Positions 47,687-57,386 of a stretch of 64,000 nucleotides of DNA are shown here, one piece after another. Source of the stretch: Nannocystis pusilla (GTDB taxonomy: Bacteria > Myxococcota_A > Polyangia > Nannocystales > Nannocystaceae); assembly GCF_026626665.1 (NCBI RefSeq), contig NZ_JAPNKE010000002.1, positions 5,991,168 through 6,055,167 on the forward strand, read 5' to 3'. The position numbers and the translations under genes were made by a program. Below the pieces are notes generated by a model. That model searched no databases. It saw nothing but the letters and a program-made list of their open reading frames with translations, and was not told where the DNA came from. Numbering within the stretch: position 1 is the stretch's first letter; each line of letters begins with the position of its first letter.

Positions 47687-49497
47687 CTAGCGGCCGCCGC
47701 CGCCCGTCAGGGCCGCCAGGTTGAGCATGCCGCCGCGGTTGCCGACGCGGTCGCACATCACGTACGGCCGCAGCACCCGGTTGCCCTTCTCGTCGAAGGC
47801 CTCCTTGGTGTCGTAGGTCATCATCCGCGACACGCGGTCGGCGTAGGGGACGATGTCGCCGCGGGCCTTGTCGCCGAGGCACGTGTGATAGGCGTAGCGG
47901 GCCGTGACCTTGGCCGCCTTGGCCTCGGACAGCTCGCGGTACAGCCCCGCGCGGGCGGCCGCGAAGCCCTCGTCCGTCGCCGTCTCCTTGCGCTCGACGG
48001 ACGCGAGGATGAAGCCGTCGGGCGTCTCGAACACCTGGTCGATGAACTCGGCCTTCGGGTCGGCGGCCCACGCGGCCTTGGTGATCTCGGGGTTCACGCC
48101 GAGGCCGGGGATCGGCTTCTCCTTGCTGAACAGGCCGGTGACGCGCAGCTCGGGCTTGTCGTCGCCCGGCTTCGGCGCCTTGGGCGGGTCGGTGGGGATC
48201 TCGAGCTGGTCGATGCCGCCGGCCGCCGGCCCGCCGAGCGCGTCGGGCGAGCGGAACAGCTGCTGCATCGTCGACCCGTCCTTGAGCGCCTGCAGCGCCT
48301 CGGCCGCGGCCTGCTTCGCCAGCGCCTTGCCGCGCTCGCGCATCAGCGCCTCCTCGGCGAGGTCGAGGATCGCCTCGTCCTGCGGCACGTCGCCCTCGCG
48401 CTGGCCCTCGACCTTGACGATGTAGAACGCCTCGTCGCTCTCGACCACGTCGGAGCGCGCGCCGACCTCGAGCTTGCGCGCCGCCTCGTCGACCGCCGGA
48501 TCGAGCCCGGTGCCGGTGCCCTCGAGCGTCACCCACCCGTAGTCGCCGCCGCGGCGGCCGTGTCGGCGTCCTCGGAGGTCGCCCGCGCCACCGCGCGGAA
48601 GTCCTCGCCCGCCTGCAGCTTGGCCAGCGCCGCGTCGATCTTCGCCCGCGTCGCCGCCAGGTCGGCCGCGTACTTCTCCTGCGTCGCCTTGTCGGCGTCG
48701 ACCGCCGGCGGCTGCGGCTTCTCGACTTCGATGAAGCGCAGCCGGATCTGCTTCGGCAGCTTGAGGAAGCGCGTGCCCTGCGACTCGAACTGCTTGACCA
48801 GCTCGTCCTTGTGCTCGGCCACGTACTTGTCGAGGTCCGCGCGCGACGAGTCGACCAGGTCGGCGAAGCGCCCGGCCTCGAAGCGGGCGTAGCGCAGCGA
48901 CAGCTGGTTCTGCCGCTGGTCGTAGGCGCTCCGGACCTCGGCCTCGGACACCGTGATCACGCTCGCCAGCACGTCGCGCACCGTGCGGGCCAGCACCTCT
49001 TCGCGCTGGTACTCGAGGTAGCGGCGCTCGCCGACGCCGAAGCGCGGCAGCCAGTTGCGCTCGAACGCGGCGTAGTTGAAAGCCTGACCGGCCAGCCAGT
49101 CCCACGTCTTGCCGAGCACGATCATGTGGCCGTCGGCCGTGAGATCTTCGGCGTCGCGGAGGTCGGCCACCAGGCCCATGCGGCGGCCCAGCTCGCCGAG
49201 CACGCGGCGCTCCACGATCGCGTCGAGCACCTCCTCACGCAGACCGAGCATCTCCTGCATCTTCGGGTCCTCGGGGATCCGGGTGGTCAGCGAGATGGCG
49301 CGGAACTCGTACTGGAAGTCCTCGTCCACCACGTTGGAGCCGTAGGTCTTGGCCAGCGGCTCGAGCCCGCAGGTGATCGCGTCGCTCGGCAGGCCGAAGC
49401 TGAGCCCGAAGGCGAGCGCCAGCATCCCGAGCAGGAGCCATGCGCCGATGGTCTTCATCGTGGTGCCGCGGGGGGCCGCGTCCGTCTCGTCCGTCAT
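47687..49497 (-). pseudogene. Membrane-anchored SurA/PpiD-like peptidyl-prolyl isomerase, frameshift
   Basis: From 49497 the frame gives MTDETDAAPRGTTMKTIGAW with one transmembrane helix (LLLGMLALAFGLSFGL), then a SurA-N-type helical domain (LREEVLDAIVERRVLGELGR, VLARTVRDVLASVITVSEAE) and the first half of a rotamase/parvulin domain. It breaks after SEDADTAA near 48553. The other frame continues RGGDYGWVTLEGTGTGLDPA, VESDEAFYIVKVEGQREGDV, a second domain and FILASVERKE to the end. One inserted C restores about 603 residues. PpiD-like proteins help outer-membrane protein folding. It is divergent from mreB. Confidence 0.8.
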
Positions 49498-49730
49498 GTC
49501 CCGGCGAAGCTAGCGGTAAGACGGCCCCCGGGAAACTCCGGGCCGCCTGCGGGCCCGCGGAATACGCCGGCCTGGTGCCGCGTTGGCCGCCGCGGAGCCG
49601 GCGCTCCGCGCTCCTGGGCCCGAAGCCGGCGAGCGGCCGCCTATTGTGAGAAAAGCCGCAAGCCTCCCGCACAACGCCGCTGACTTGCCGTCGACTGCTT
49701 CGGCGGGTACACCCGAACGCCGCGCGCAGC

Positions 49731-50762
49731 ATGCTCTTTGACTGGGTATACGGCCTGTTCTCCAACGACATGGCCATCGACCTCGGGACCGCCACCACCC
49801 TGACGTACGTCAAGGGCAGGGGGATCGTCGCCCACGAGCCCAGCGTGGTCGCCGTGCAGAAGAAGGGCAGCACCAAGCGGGTCGTCGCCGTCGGCAAGGA
49901 GGCCAAGGAGATGCTGGGGCGCACGCCCGGCAGCATCACCGCCATCCGACCGATGAAGGACGGCGTCATCGCCGACTTCGAGGTCACCGAGGCGATGATG
50001 CGGCACTTCATCAACCGGGCCCACAACCGCCAGACCCTGGTCAAGCCGCGGATCGTCATCTGCGTGCCCTCGGGCATCACCGAGGTCGAGAAGCGGGCGG
50101 TCAAGGACTCGGCCCTGGCGGCCGGGGCGCGCGAGGTCTTCCTCATCGAGGAGCCGATGGCCGCGGCGATCGGCGCCGGCCTGCCGATCACCGAGCCGGG
50201 CGGCAACATGGTGGTCGACATCGGCGGCGGCACGGCCGAGGTCGCGGTGATCTCCCTCGCCGGGATCGTCGCCTGCAAGAGCATCCGCGTCGGCGGCGAC
50301 AAGATCGACGAGGCGATCGTCCAGCACGTCAAGCGCAAGTACAACCTCTTGATCGGCGAGCGCACCGCGGAGCGCATCAAGATCCAGATCGGCACCGCCG
50401 CCCCGACCCGCAACTTCATGACGATGGAGGTCAAGGGCCGCGACCTGGTCGGCGGGATCCCCAAGACCATCGTCGTCGACAGCGAGGAGATCCGCGAGGC
50501 CGTGAGCGAGCCGGTCGCGGCGATCGTCGAGGCCGTGCGCCTGGTGCTCGAGGCCGCCCCGCCCGAGCTGTGCGCCGACATCGTCGACAAGGGCATCGTC
50601 CTCACCGGCGGCGGCTCGCAGCTGCGCAACCTCGACGTCCTCCTGTCCGACGAGACAGGCCTGCCGTGCTTCGTGTGCGACGAGCCCGAGTTCGCGGTCG
50701 TCCTCGGCACCGGCGCGGTCCTCGACGAGCTCGACCTCCTCCGCGAGGTCGCGCTCCAGTAA
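49731..50762 (+). CDS. mreB: Rod-shape-determining actin homologue MreB
   Basis: 343 residues, the typical length. ATPase motifs: DLGTATTLTYVKGRGI (phosphate 1), VVDIGGGTAEVAVISLAGIV (phosphate 2), GIVLTGGGSQLRNLD (adenosine), with EEPMAAAIGAGLPI between. The amphipathic N-terminal MLFDWVYGLFSNDMAID suits membrane binding. MreB filaments guide the elongation machinery. It is the first gene of mreB-mreC-mreD-mrdA-rodA. The 233-base gap to the divergent PPIase gene should carry its promoter. Confidence 0.98.
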   Translation: MLFDWVYGLFSNDMAIDLGTATTLTYVKGRGIVAHEPSVVAVQKKGSTKRVVAVGKEAKEMLGRTPGSITAIRPMKDGVIADFEVTEAMMRHFINRAHNRQTLVKPRIVICVPSGITEVEKRAVKDSALAAGAREVFLIEEPMAAAIGAGLPITEPGGNMVVDIGGGTAEVAVISLAGIVACKSIRVGGDKIDEAIVQHVKRKYNLLIGERTAERIKIQIGTAAPTRNFMTMEVKGRDLVGGIPKTIVVDSEEIREAVSEPVAAIVEAVRLVLEAAPPELCADIVDKGIVLTGGGSQLRNLDVLLSDETGLPCFVCDEPEFAVVLGTGAVLDELDLLREVALQ

Positions 50763-50775
50763 GGAGCCCCGGAGG

Positions 50776-51654
50776 ATGGCCGGCCTCCGCAGCGCCAAGA
50801 ACGCGGTCCTGGTCGCGATCCTGCTCGGGATCCCGGCGCTCCTGCTGCGCTCGAGCCTGCAGGACCCGCGCGCCCTGGGCGGCTTCGACCGCATGGTCGT
50901 CAAGGTCGGCGCCCCGCTCGAGGCCGGGATCAGCTACGCCGCCGGCAACGCCGGCCGATTCTTCGAGCGCTGGCTGCTGCAGGCCCGCCTGCAGGACGAC
51001 AACGAGGCGCTGGCCGCCGAGAACCGCAAGCTCCGGCTCGACCTGCGCGGCCTGCAGCAGGTGGAGGAAGAGAACCGCGAGCTGCGGCGTTCGCTGCAGA
51101 TGCGCGACAAGGTCGCCGAGGACATGATCGCCGCCGAGGTCGCGGGGGTCGAGCAGTCGCCGTTCTTCCGCGTCGTCAAGCTGCGGCTCGACCGCGGCGA
51201 CCGCGTGGTCCGCCCCGGCATGGCCGTGATCGCCGACGCCGGCGTGGTCGGTCGCGTCGACCGCGCCGCCGACGACCACAGCGAGGTCATGCTGATCACC
51301 GACCCGCGCAGCAAGGTGGCGGTGGAGATCGCCAGCACCCGCGCGCCCGGCATCCTCGAGGGCATCGGCGAGGACCGCTGCGTCGTCCACGTCGCCGCCG
51401 ACCTCGGCGTCAACGTCGGCGACCTGGTCCAGACCTCCGGCGTCGACGAGCTGTTCCCCCGCGGCCAGCCGGTCGGCCAGGTCATCCGCGTCGACGACGT
51501 CGTCGGCGCCCAGCAGCGCGTCCACGTCGTGCCCGCCGTCCGCTTCGACCGCCTCGACATGGTGTGGGTGGTGCTCGCCAGCGCCCCCGCCCCCGACCCC
51601 GAGAACCCCAACAAGTCCCCCGCCGCCGCCTACGGCCTCGGACCGCTGCAGTAG
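50776..51654 (+). CDS. mreC: Rod-shape-determining protein MreC
   Basis: 292 residues. A transmembrane helix (NAVLVAILLGIPALLLRS) is followed by a coiled coil (ALAAENRKLRLDLRGLQQVE) and the beta-domain (VIADAGVVGRVDRAADDHSE, VMLITDPRSKVAVEIASTRA, DLVQTSGVDELFPRGQPVGQ). It links MreB to PBP2 in the periplasm. It starts 13 bases past the mreB stop; TAAGGAG overlaps that stop and GGAGG lies immediately before the ATG. Confidence 0.96.
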   Translation: MAGLRSAKNAVLVAILLGIPALLLRSSLQDPRALGGFDRMVVKVGAPLEAGISYAAGNAGRFFERWLLQARLQDDNEALAAENRKLRLDLRGLQQVEEENRELRRSLQMRDKVAEDMIAAEVAGVEQSPFFRVVKLRLDRGDRVVRPGMAVIADAGVVGRVDRAADDHSEVMLITDPRSKVAVEIASTRAPGILEGIGEDRCVVHVAADLGVNVGDLVQTSGVDELFPRGQPVGQVIRVDDVVGAQQRVHVVPAVRFDRLDMVWVVLASAPAPDPENPNKSPAAAYGLGPLQ

Positions 51655-51658
51655 CTCA

Positions 51659-51743
51659 CCTGTCCCGAAGTCCATGTCAGCCCCGACCCCCACCGCCCGC
51701 CCGCGCCAAACATGTCCTCAAGGACATGTCTCTTCGGGCAGAC
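51659..51743. repeat. Palindromic elements between mreC and mreD
   Basis: ACCTGTCCCGAAGTCCATGTCA and AACATGTCCTCAAGGACATGTCTCTTCGG occupy most of the 111-base gap. The second has a perfect 8-bp stem (ACATGTCC/GGACATGT, 51712-51719 and 51724-51731). Confidence 0.8.
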
Positions 51744-51765
51744 GAGGCCCCGCGACCCACGGTCC

Positions 51766-52365
51766 ATGCGTCCCCTGATCTACATCGCCCTCGGCTGGCT
51801 GCTCCTGGCCGCCGTCGGCGCCCTCGGGCAGACGTTCGGGCTCACCGTCATGCTGCCGGCCACCTCGGCCGCCCTCGTCGCCCACGTCGTGTTCGGGCGC
51901 GAGCTGTCGCTGCCGAGCGGCCTCGCGGTCGCGGTCACCCTCGGTTACCTCGAGGACATGGCCCAGGGGACACCCATCGGCCTGCTGTCGCTGGCCTACG
52001 GCCTGTCGTGCTGCGCCCTCGTGTGGTCGAGCCGGCGGCTCGCCGTCGAGGGCCCGATCGCGCGCGCCCTCGCGGCCGGGGTGGCCGCCGCCCTGATTGA
52101 CCTCGTCACCTTCGCCCTCCTCTTCGGCGCCCGCCGCCGCCTCGGCGTCGAGACCGAGGCCCTGCTCGCCGGCCTGCTGCAGGCCCGCTGGCACGCGCTC
52201 GCCACCGTGCTCGCCGCCCCCGGCGTGTACGTCCTCGCCGAGCTGGCCCTCGGCGCCTGGGACCGCGCCTTCGGCCGCCGCCCGCGCCCGGCCCGCCGCT
52301 CGCCGCTGCAGACCCGCAACGCCGGCCCGCCGCTCGAGGAGTCGGACCCGTCCGATTGGACATGA
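51766..52365 (+). CDS. mreD: Rod-shape-determining protein MreD
   Basis: 199 residues with about five transmembrane helices: PLIYIALGWLLLAAVGALGQ, LTVMLPATSAALVAHVVFG, LPSGLAVAVTLGYLED, PIGLLSLAYGLSCCAL, AAALIDLVTFALLFG, and a last one near VYVLAELALGAWD. The order in the operon (after mreC) and the topology support MreD, although it is weakly conserved in sequence. The ATG at 51766 is chosen because the first helix starts there; the earlier ATG lies in an element copy. Confidence 0.9.
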   Translation: MRPLIYIALGWLLLAAVGALGQTFGLTVMLPATSAALVAHVVFGRELSLPSGLAVAVTLGYLEDMAQGTPIGLLSLAYGLSCCALVWSSRRLAVEGPIARALAAGVAAALIDLVTFALLFGARRRLGVETEALLAGLLQARWHALATVLAAPGVYVLAELALGAWDRAFGRRPRPARRSPLQTRNAGPPLEESDPSDWT

Positions 52366-52383
52366 ACCAATGGACATGACCTC
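52348..52383. repeat. Palindromic elements across the mreD stop
   Basis: TCCGATTGGACATGAACC and AATGGACATGACCTC cover the end of mreD (its last codons, ending SDWT, come from the element) and the gap up to the mrdA ATG. Confidence 0.65.
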
Positions 52384-54623
52384 ATGACCAGCTTACGCGA
52401 GCCCGACGACCTGCGCGCCCTGCGGCCCCGGCTGCAGGCGATGGTGCTCGTGGTCCTGCTCGCGCTGATGGTCCTGCTCGGGCGCCTGTGCCAGCTGCAG
52501 GTGCTCGAGGGCGAGCACTACGTGCGCCGGGCCGAGCGCAACTTCATCGACACCATCGAGGCCCCGGCGCTGCGCGGGCGGATCTTCGACGCCCAGGGCC
52601 GGCCGCTGGCCAGCAATCGCCCGGCCTACACCCTCTACGTCACCGCCCGCCCGCGCGTCGTCGTCGAGACCGACGACCCGGGCGCGCGCTCGCAGACCGG
52701 CTCGCGCGTGCCGCTGTCCGACGCCCAGATCGACGCGCTCGCCGACCTGGTCGACTTCGTCGACGCCGCCGACCGCGAGCAGTTCACCGCCGCGATCGTG
52801 CGCCGGCGCGACCGCGACGAGGGCATCTATCCGTTCGCCGTGCGCGGCAACCTGACCTGGCAGGAGTTCGCGCGGATCCAGACCCGCAAGGACGCCCTCG
52901 GCGACTGGCTCGAGATCCGCGAGTCCGCGCGCCGCTTCTACCCCGCCGGCGAGCTCACCGCCTTCGTCACCGGCTACGTCGGCGAGATCACCCCCGAGGG
53001 CCTCGCCAACTCCGCCGGCTCGTACCGCCCCGGCGACCGCGTCGGCAAGACCGGCATGGAGCGGCAGTGGGAGAACTACCTGCGCGGCCGCCCCGGCAAG
53101 CGCTCGCGCGTCGTCGACGTCCACCACCACCCGGTCAAGGATCCGCCGCGCGACGCCCTCGCCGCGCTGCCGCCGGACGAGGACCCGATCCCCGGCCAGG
53201 ACGTCTACCTCACCCTCGACCTCGACCTGCAGCGCGTCGCCGCCGAGGCGTTCGCCGACAAGCCCGCCGGGGCGCTCGTCGCCATCGAGCCCGACACCGG
53301 CCGGATCGTCGCCATGCTCAGCGTCCCGGCGATCGACCCCAACCGCTGGCAGCAGCCGATCGGCCGCGACCAGTACAAGGCGTGGTCCGAGAGCCTGCTC
53401 AAGCCCTTCATCGACCGCACCGTCCAGGAGCACTACTTCCCCGGCTCGACCTACAAGGTCGTGTCGGCCCTGGCCGCGCTCGACGACCCGACCTTCGACC
53501 CCGAGAAGACGATCACCTGCGACGGCTACGTCAACTACGGCGGCCGTCGATTCAAGTGCACGCACAAGCACGGCCCGGTCAACCTCGAGCAGGCGATCGT
53601 GCAGTCGTGCAACGTCTACTTCTACACCCTGGCGATCGACACGGTCCTCAGCCTCGAGCGCATGGAGCTGTTCGCGCGCCGGCTCGGCCTCGGCGAGCGC
53701 ACCGGCATCGGCATCAACAGCGAGGCCAAGGGCCGCATCCCGACCGAGGCCTTCGAGGCGCGCGAGGGCACCTACCAGCGCGGCGTCCGCCTCAACAGCG
53801 CGATCGGCCAGGGCAACGTGACCGCCACCGTCCTGCAGGTCGCCGTGCTGTACGCCGCGATCGCCAACGGCGGCCGCGTCATGACCCCGTACATCGTCGA
53901 CCGCATCGAGACCCCCGACCGCCGGCTCGTGCTGCAGAACAAGCCGCAGGTGCGCCGCGACCTCGAGCCGGTCCTGCCCGCCGACCGCGACCGGATCCAC
54001 GCCGGCCTCACCGGCGTCGTCAACAACGAGCTCGGCACCGCCTACAGCGAGCGGCTCGGCAGCGTCGTCGTCGCCGGCAAGACCGGCACCGCCCAGGTCG
54101 GCGCCCTCGACAAGAAGAACAAGAACCCCAAGCCCGGCCCGATCCCCGGCTTCGACTTCACCCAGGACCACGCCTGGTTCGCCGCCTACGCCCCCGCCGA
54201 CGCGCCCAAGATCGTCGTCGTCGCCTTCGTCGAGCACGGCGGCGTCGGTGCCGACGCGGCCGCGCCGATCGTCATGAAGGTCATCGAGAGCTACCTCGGC
54301 AGCCGCTCCGAGACCCCCAGCCGCGCCGCCCCGGCGGCGTCCCCCCGCCGCTGCCCGGCCGGCGCGACAAGCAAGAGGTCCTCGGCGACAGCGGCCCCGC
54401 GCCCGATCGCACCGTCGCCCTCACCGGCGCCCGCCTGCCCGGCGACCGCCCGCTCGGCCCCCCGCCGCCCAAGTCCGAAGAGACAGGTCCTTCCGGACAT
54501 GTCGCCAAGACCAGCCCGCCCGCGGGCCCGAGCCGCCCCGGCGGCAAGAAGAAGGCCGACAAGCCGGCGAGCAAGAAGCACGCCGCCAAGAAGAAGCCCG
54601 CCGCGAAGGAGGTCCTGCCGTGA
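52384..54623 (+). CDS. mrdA: Penicillin-binding protein 2 (MrdA) with Lys-rich tail; frameshift in the tail
   Basis: About 746 residues. One transmembrane helix (AMVLVVLLALMVLLGRLCQL), the dimerisation domain, then the transpeptidase: STYK (Ser355 nucleophile, Lys358), SCN (Ser408) and KTGT (Lys566). It cross-links peptidoglycan during elongation and works with RodA. After ESYLGSRSETPSRAAPAA the frame breaks near 54340 at a C-rich run; the correct frame reads VPPPLPGRRDKQEVLG and ends KKKADKPASKKHAAKKKPAA, KEVLP at 54623. The basic tail is unusual, and it too includes an element peptide (ETGPSGHVAKT). The stop overlaps the GTG of the next mini-ORF. Confidence 0.93.
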
Positions 54624-54682
54624 CAGGCCGTCGCCGCCGGTTCATCGCGCCCGCCCTGCTCGCCCAGGAGGTCTCGCCGTGA
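54620..54682 (+). CDS. Leader mini-ORF 1 between mrdA and rodA
   Basis: 20 residues, starting MTGRRRRFIAPALLAQ, from GTG 54620 to TGA 54682. It overlaps the mrdA stop by four bases (GTGA) and ends on the GTG of mini-ORF 2. A full AGGAGG lies 7 bases upstream of the GTG. It may be translated only as a coupling device. Confidence 0.55.
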   Translation: MTGRRRRFIAPALLAQEVSP

Positions 54683-54744
54683 CGTCGATCGGTCGCCGCC
54701 GTTTCATCGCGCCCGCCCTGCTCGCCCGGGAGGTCCTGCCGTGA
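54679..54744 (+). CDS. Leader mini-ORF 2 between mrdA and rodA
   Basis: 21 residues, MTSIGRRRFIAPALLA then REVLP, from GTG 54679 to TGA 54744, overlapping the rodA GTG at 54741. Its first codons equal those of rodA (MTSIGR), and its end (EVLP) equals the end of mrdA, so it is a duplicated mrdA-end/rodA-start junction. Confidence 0.6.
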   Translation: MTSIGRRRFIAPALLAREVLP

Positions 54745-55859
54745 CGTCGATCGGTCGCCCGCGCTCGCTGCTCCGGCGGATCGTGCAGAACATCGACTGG
54801 GTGATCGTCACCCTGGTCGCCGGCATCATCGCGCTCGCGCTGATCAACCTCAACAGCGCCGGCACCGGCGACTGGAGCGGCAAGATCCAGGTCCAGATGC
54901 GCTGGCTCGGCCTCGGCACGATCGCCGCCGTGATCGTCGCCTCGCTCGACTACCGCGTCCTGCACCGCATGGCCTACGCCGCCTATCTCGGCGGCCTCGG
55001 CCTGCTCGGGCTGGTGCCGCTGATCGGCGTCATGCGCAACGACGCCCGCCGCTGGCTCGAGCTCGGCGACTACCAGTTCCAGCCCTCGGAGCTGATGAAG
55101 ATCCTGCTGATCGCCGCGCTCGCGCGCTACCTCAGCGACCGGCCGAGCAAGGCGCCGCGCAAGGTCCGGCACCTCATCGTCCCGTTCATCATGTTCCTCG
55201 TGCCGGTCGCGCTGATCGTCAACCAGCCCGACCTGAGCACCGGCATCATCTGCAGCCTGGTCGCGCTGACGATCCTCGCGCTCACCGAGCTCAGCCTCAA
55301 GAGCATCCTCGCCCTGATGACCACGGGCGTCACCCTGTTCATGCTCGGCTGGGCCTTCTTCATGCACAAGTACCAGCGCTCGCGCATCGACGTGTGGCTG
55401 AACCCCGAGGCCTACGCCGACAACGAGGGCTACCAGACCATCCAGGCCATGATCGGCGTCGGCAACGGCGGCTTCTTCGGCCGCGGCGTCCGCCAGGGCA
55501 CCCAGAACACCCTCGACTTCCTGCCCTACGGCGACACCGACTTCCCGTTCGCCGTCTACGCCGAGGAGTGGGGCTTCCTCGGCGCCGCCATGGTCCTGAT
55601 CATGTTCGCCGCCCTGGTCCTGTGGGGCCTCGGCCTCGCCTCCCAGGCCCGCGACCGCTTCGGCGCCCTGCTGTGCGTCGGCGTCTCGTCGCTGTTCTTC
55701 TTCCACGTCTGCATCAACGTGGGCATGGTCCTCCAGCTCCTCCCCGTCACCGGCATCACGATCCCCTTCTTCAGCGTCGGCGGCTCCAACGCCCTGGCGA
55801 TGATGCTCGGCATCGGCATCCTGCTCAGCGTCAGCCGCTCGCGCCACCAGCGAGGCTGA
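54741..55859 (+). CDS. rodA: RodA (SEDS-family peptidoglycan glycosyltransferase)
   Basis: 372 residues with about ten transmembrane helices. SEDS signatures: RRWLELGDYQFQPSELMKIL, VALIVNQPDLSTGIICSL (the conserved Q-P-D-L-x-T), GVGNGGFFGRGVRQGTQNTL, FLPYGDTDFPFAVYAEEWGF and GITIPFFSVGGSN. RodA polymerises glycan strands with PBP2. The GTG start is preceded by GGGAGG and lies inside the third copy of the triplicated module. Last gene of the operon. Confidence 0.97.
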   Translation: MTSIGRPRSLLRRIVQNIDWVIVTLVAGIIALALINLNSAGTGDWSGKIQVQMRWLGLGTIAAVIVASLDYRVLHRMAYAAYLGGLGLLGLVPLIGVMRNDARRWLELGDYQFQPSELMKILLIAALARYLSDRPSKAPRKVRHLIVPFIMFLVPVALIVNQPDLSTGIICSLVALTILALTELSLKSILALMTTGVTLFMLGWAFFMHKYQRSRIDVWLNPEAYADNEGYQTIQAMIGVGNGGFFGRGVRQGTQNTLDFLPYGDTDFPFAVYAEEWGFLGAAMVLIMFAALVLWGLGLASQARDRFGALLCVGVSSLFFFHVCINVGMVLQLLPVTGITIPFFSVGGSNALAMMLGIGILLSVSRSRHQRG

Positions 55860-56173
55860 CGAGATCACCGGCCCGCGCGAGTACACTTCGCTCGCCGCGA
55901 GCGCCTCGCACGCTCGCTGCGATCGGCGTCCGCGAGCCCGCTTCGGCTCGCTCACCGCGAGCGAACCTCTTCGCCCCGCGCTAGTACTGCCGCTCGGAAG
56001 TCCTTCGGGGGTTGTCGGCGCCGGACGACCTCGTTGCCGAGTCCCTGTCCTGTATTCATGTTCAGCGATCACGAACACAACGGGCTCGGCTCGCTCGCAT
56101 GGATGGTTCGCTGCAGCAGGCAGGGCCGGCCCGGGCCCTGGATGCCGACACACCCTCCTGCTACGCCTCGAAC
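55860..56173. other. Intergenic region, possible hairpins
   Basis: Low-complexity stretch with TTCGCTCGC (near 55887) and GCGAGCGAA (near 55957), which could pair around about 60 bases. A weak end-of-operon signal may lie here. I see no gene. Confidence 0.4.
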
Positions 56174-57000
56174 ATGCAGCTCCCGCTCGCCCAGCTCCTC
56201 CGAGCCTACATTCGCGCTTCTCGGCCCGACCTGACGTATCGCTCATCGACGCCGCGTTCGCTCCCCCGCTCACCGCCGAGGAGCGGGCCGGTCTCCCGCT
56301 GCCTCCGGAGCTCGACGTCTTCGCGGAGACCCTCGGCGGCGTCGAGTTCACGTGGATGTTCGAGCAGGACCAGCACAACCCCGACCAGAGCAAGGGAGAA
56401 AACGGCGGCCGCCTGGCGATCCCGTCGATCCGGAATTTCGCATGGCATCCGCGGCCGAGCGGCGTGCGCGGCAACTTCGCCGCGCGCGCGGTTCTCGACT
56501 CCATGACCCCCGAGGGCATCGGCTGGTGGCTCCACCGTGCCAACGAGTCACCGAAGCAGGCCCGGACGGCCTTCGAGGACGCCAACGACTGCACGCTGAA
56601 GCCCATGGACTCGCTCACGGCCTATCTCACCATGGGGGCCCGTTACGCCTTCGTGTGGTACTGGCAAACCGGGGCCGCGACCGGTCGGAGCTATTACGAC
56701 CGCCTGCGCCGCGCGAGCGTCCCGTTGAACACGTCGACGGCCAAGATCGAGGCCCACTTGGTCGACGTCGGACTGCTGCCGGAGGAGGCGGCCGGACTCT
56801 ACAAGTGGCTCGGCGCCAGCGTGGTGCTGCTGCTGCACCGCGACGGCAGCCGAACGACGGCGAATACCGCGTCGTCCTCCGAGAAGCCCCCGGCCAACAC
56901 CACCAAGAATCGGCTGTAACGACCCCCCGCCGCGAAGACGACCGCCGCGAAGACCGCCAAGAAACCCCCCACCGGGAAGGCTGGCAAGAAGACCGTGTGA
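56174..57000 (+). pseudogene. SMI1-like or unknown protein with frameshifts and Lys-rich tail
   Basis: The start MQLPLAQLLRAYIRASRPDL lies in one frame, and the next part (VSLIDAAFAPPLTAEERAGL, PLPPELDVFAETLGGVEFTW, MFEQDQHNPDQSK, then YLTMGARYAFVWYWQTGAAT, GLYKWLGASVVLLLH) in another. Near the end, two further indels, at an A-run near 56905 and a C6 run near 56926, separate it from AAKTTAAKTAKKPPTGKAGK KTV and the TGA at 57000. Joined it is about 275 residues with a basic Ala/Lys tail like that of mrdA. The middle suggests a SMI1/KNR4-like or related helical fold; the call is weak. Confidence 0.5.
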
Positions 57001-57386
57001 CAGTGGCCGAAGTCCGGCACGTCCTCGCCACGGCGACGGTGGTCGCGCACGACGAGGCGAGCAAAGACCCTCCGCCGCCTCGCCCAACGACTCGCAGCCA
57101 AAGCAGACGGCTCGAGTCCGCGACCGTCTCGCACCGACCGACGGCCGAGCGAGCTCGGCTTCCTCTGTCGTCCACGCAGCCGAGGTCGTCGAACAAGCGC
57201 CCTCGGTCCCTCACGTCTGCGCGCCGGACCGCATCCCCGCGCACGCCGTCTCACATGTCCGATCGGACATTTTAAAAATGCATCCGCGCCACGGCCCGCC
57301 CGCCCGGTCACGCGCCCCACACCTGTCTCTCGGGACACCCAACCTCGAAATTGGCGCCCGCTCTCCGCAGCGGGTAAACCCTGCCC
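57001..57386. other. Intergenic region with a 16-bp perfect palindrome
   Basis: ATGTCCGATCGGACAT (57255-57270) is a perfect palindrome followed by TTTAAAAA, so it looks like an intrinsic terminator made from the dispersed element; another partial copy (ACCTGTCTCTCGGGACA) is at 57321-57337. No gene is supported. Confidence 0.6.

Larger units (their letters stand above)
54607..54758 (+). repeat. Triplicated ribosome-binding-site/start-codon module
   Basis: Three copies, starting at 54607, 54666 and 54728 (spacings 59 and 62), of AGGAGGT-CTGCC-GTGAC followed by GTCGATCGGTCGCC (copy 1: AGGCCGTCGCC), then the shared TTCATCGCGCCCGCCCTGCT CGCCC. The third copy carries the start codon of rodA. Each GTG overlaps the stop codon of the frame before it. 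Confidence 0.95.

Noticed and set aside
52384..54744. PBP2 ending at 54744 in the unbroken frame
   Set aside because: The last 130 residues of that frame are Arg/Pro/Ala shadow-like sequence and would run through the mini-ORFs; the alternative frame ends naturally at 54623 on a GTGA overlap.
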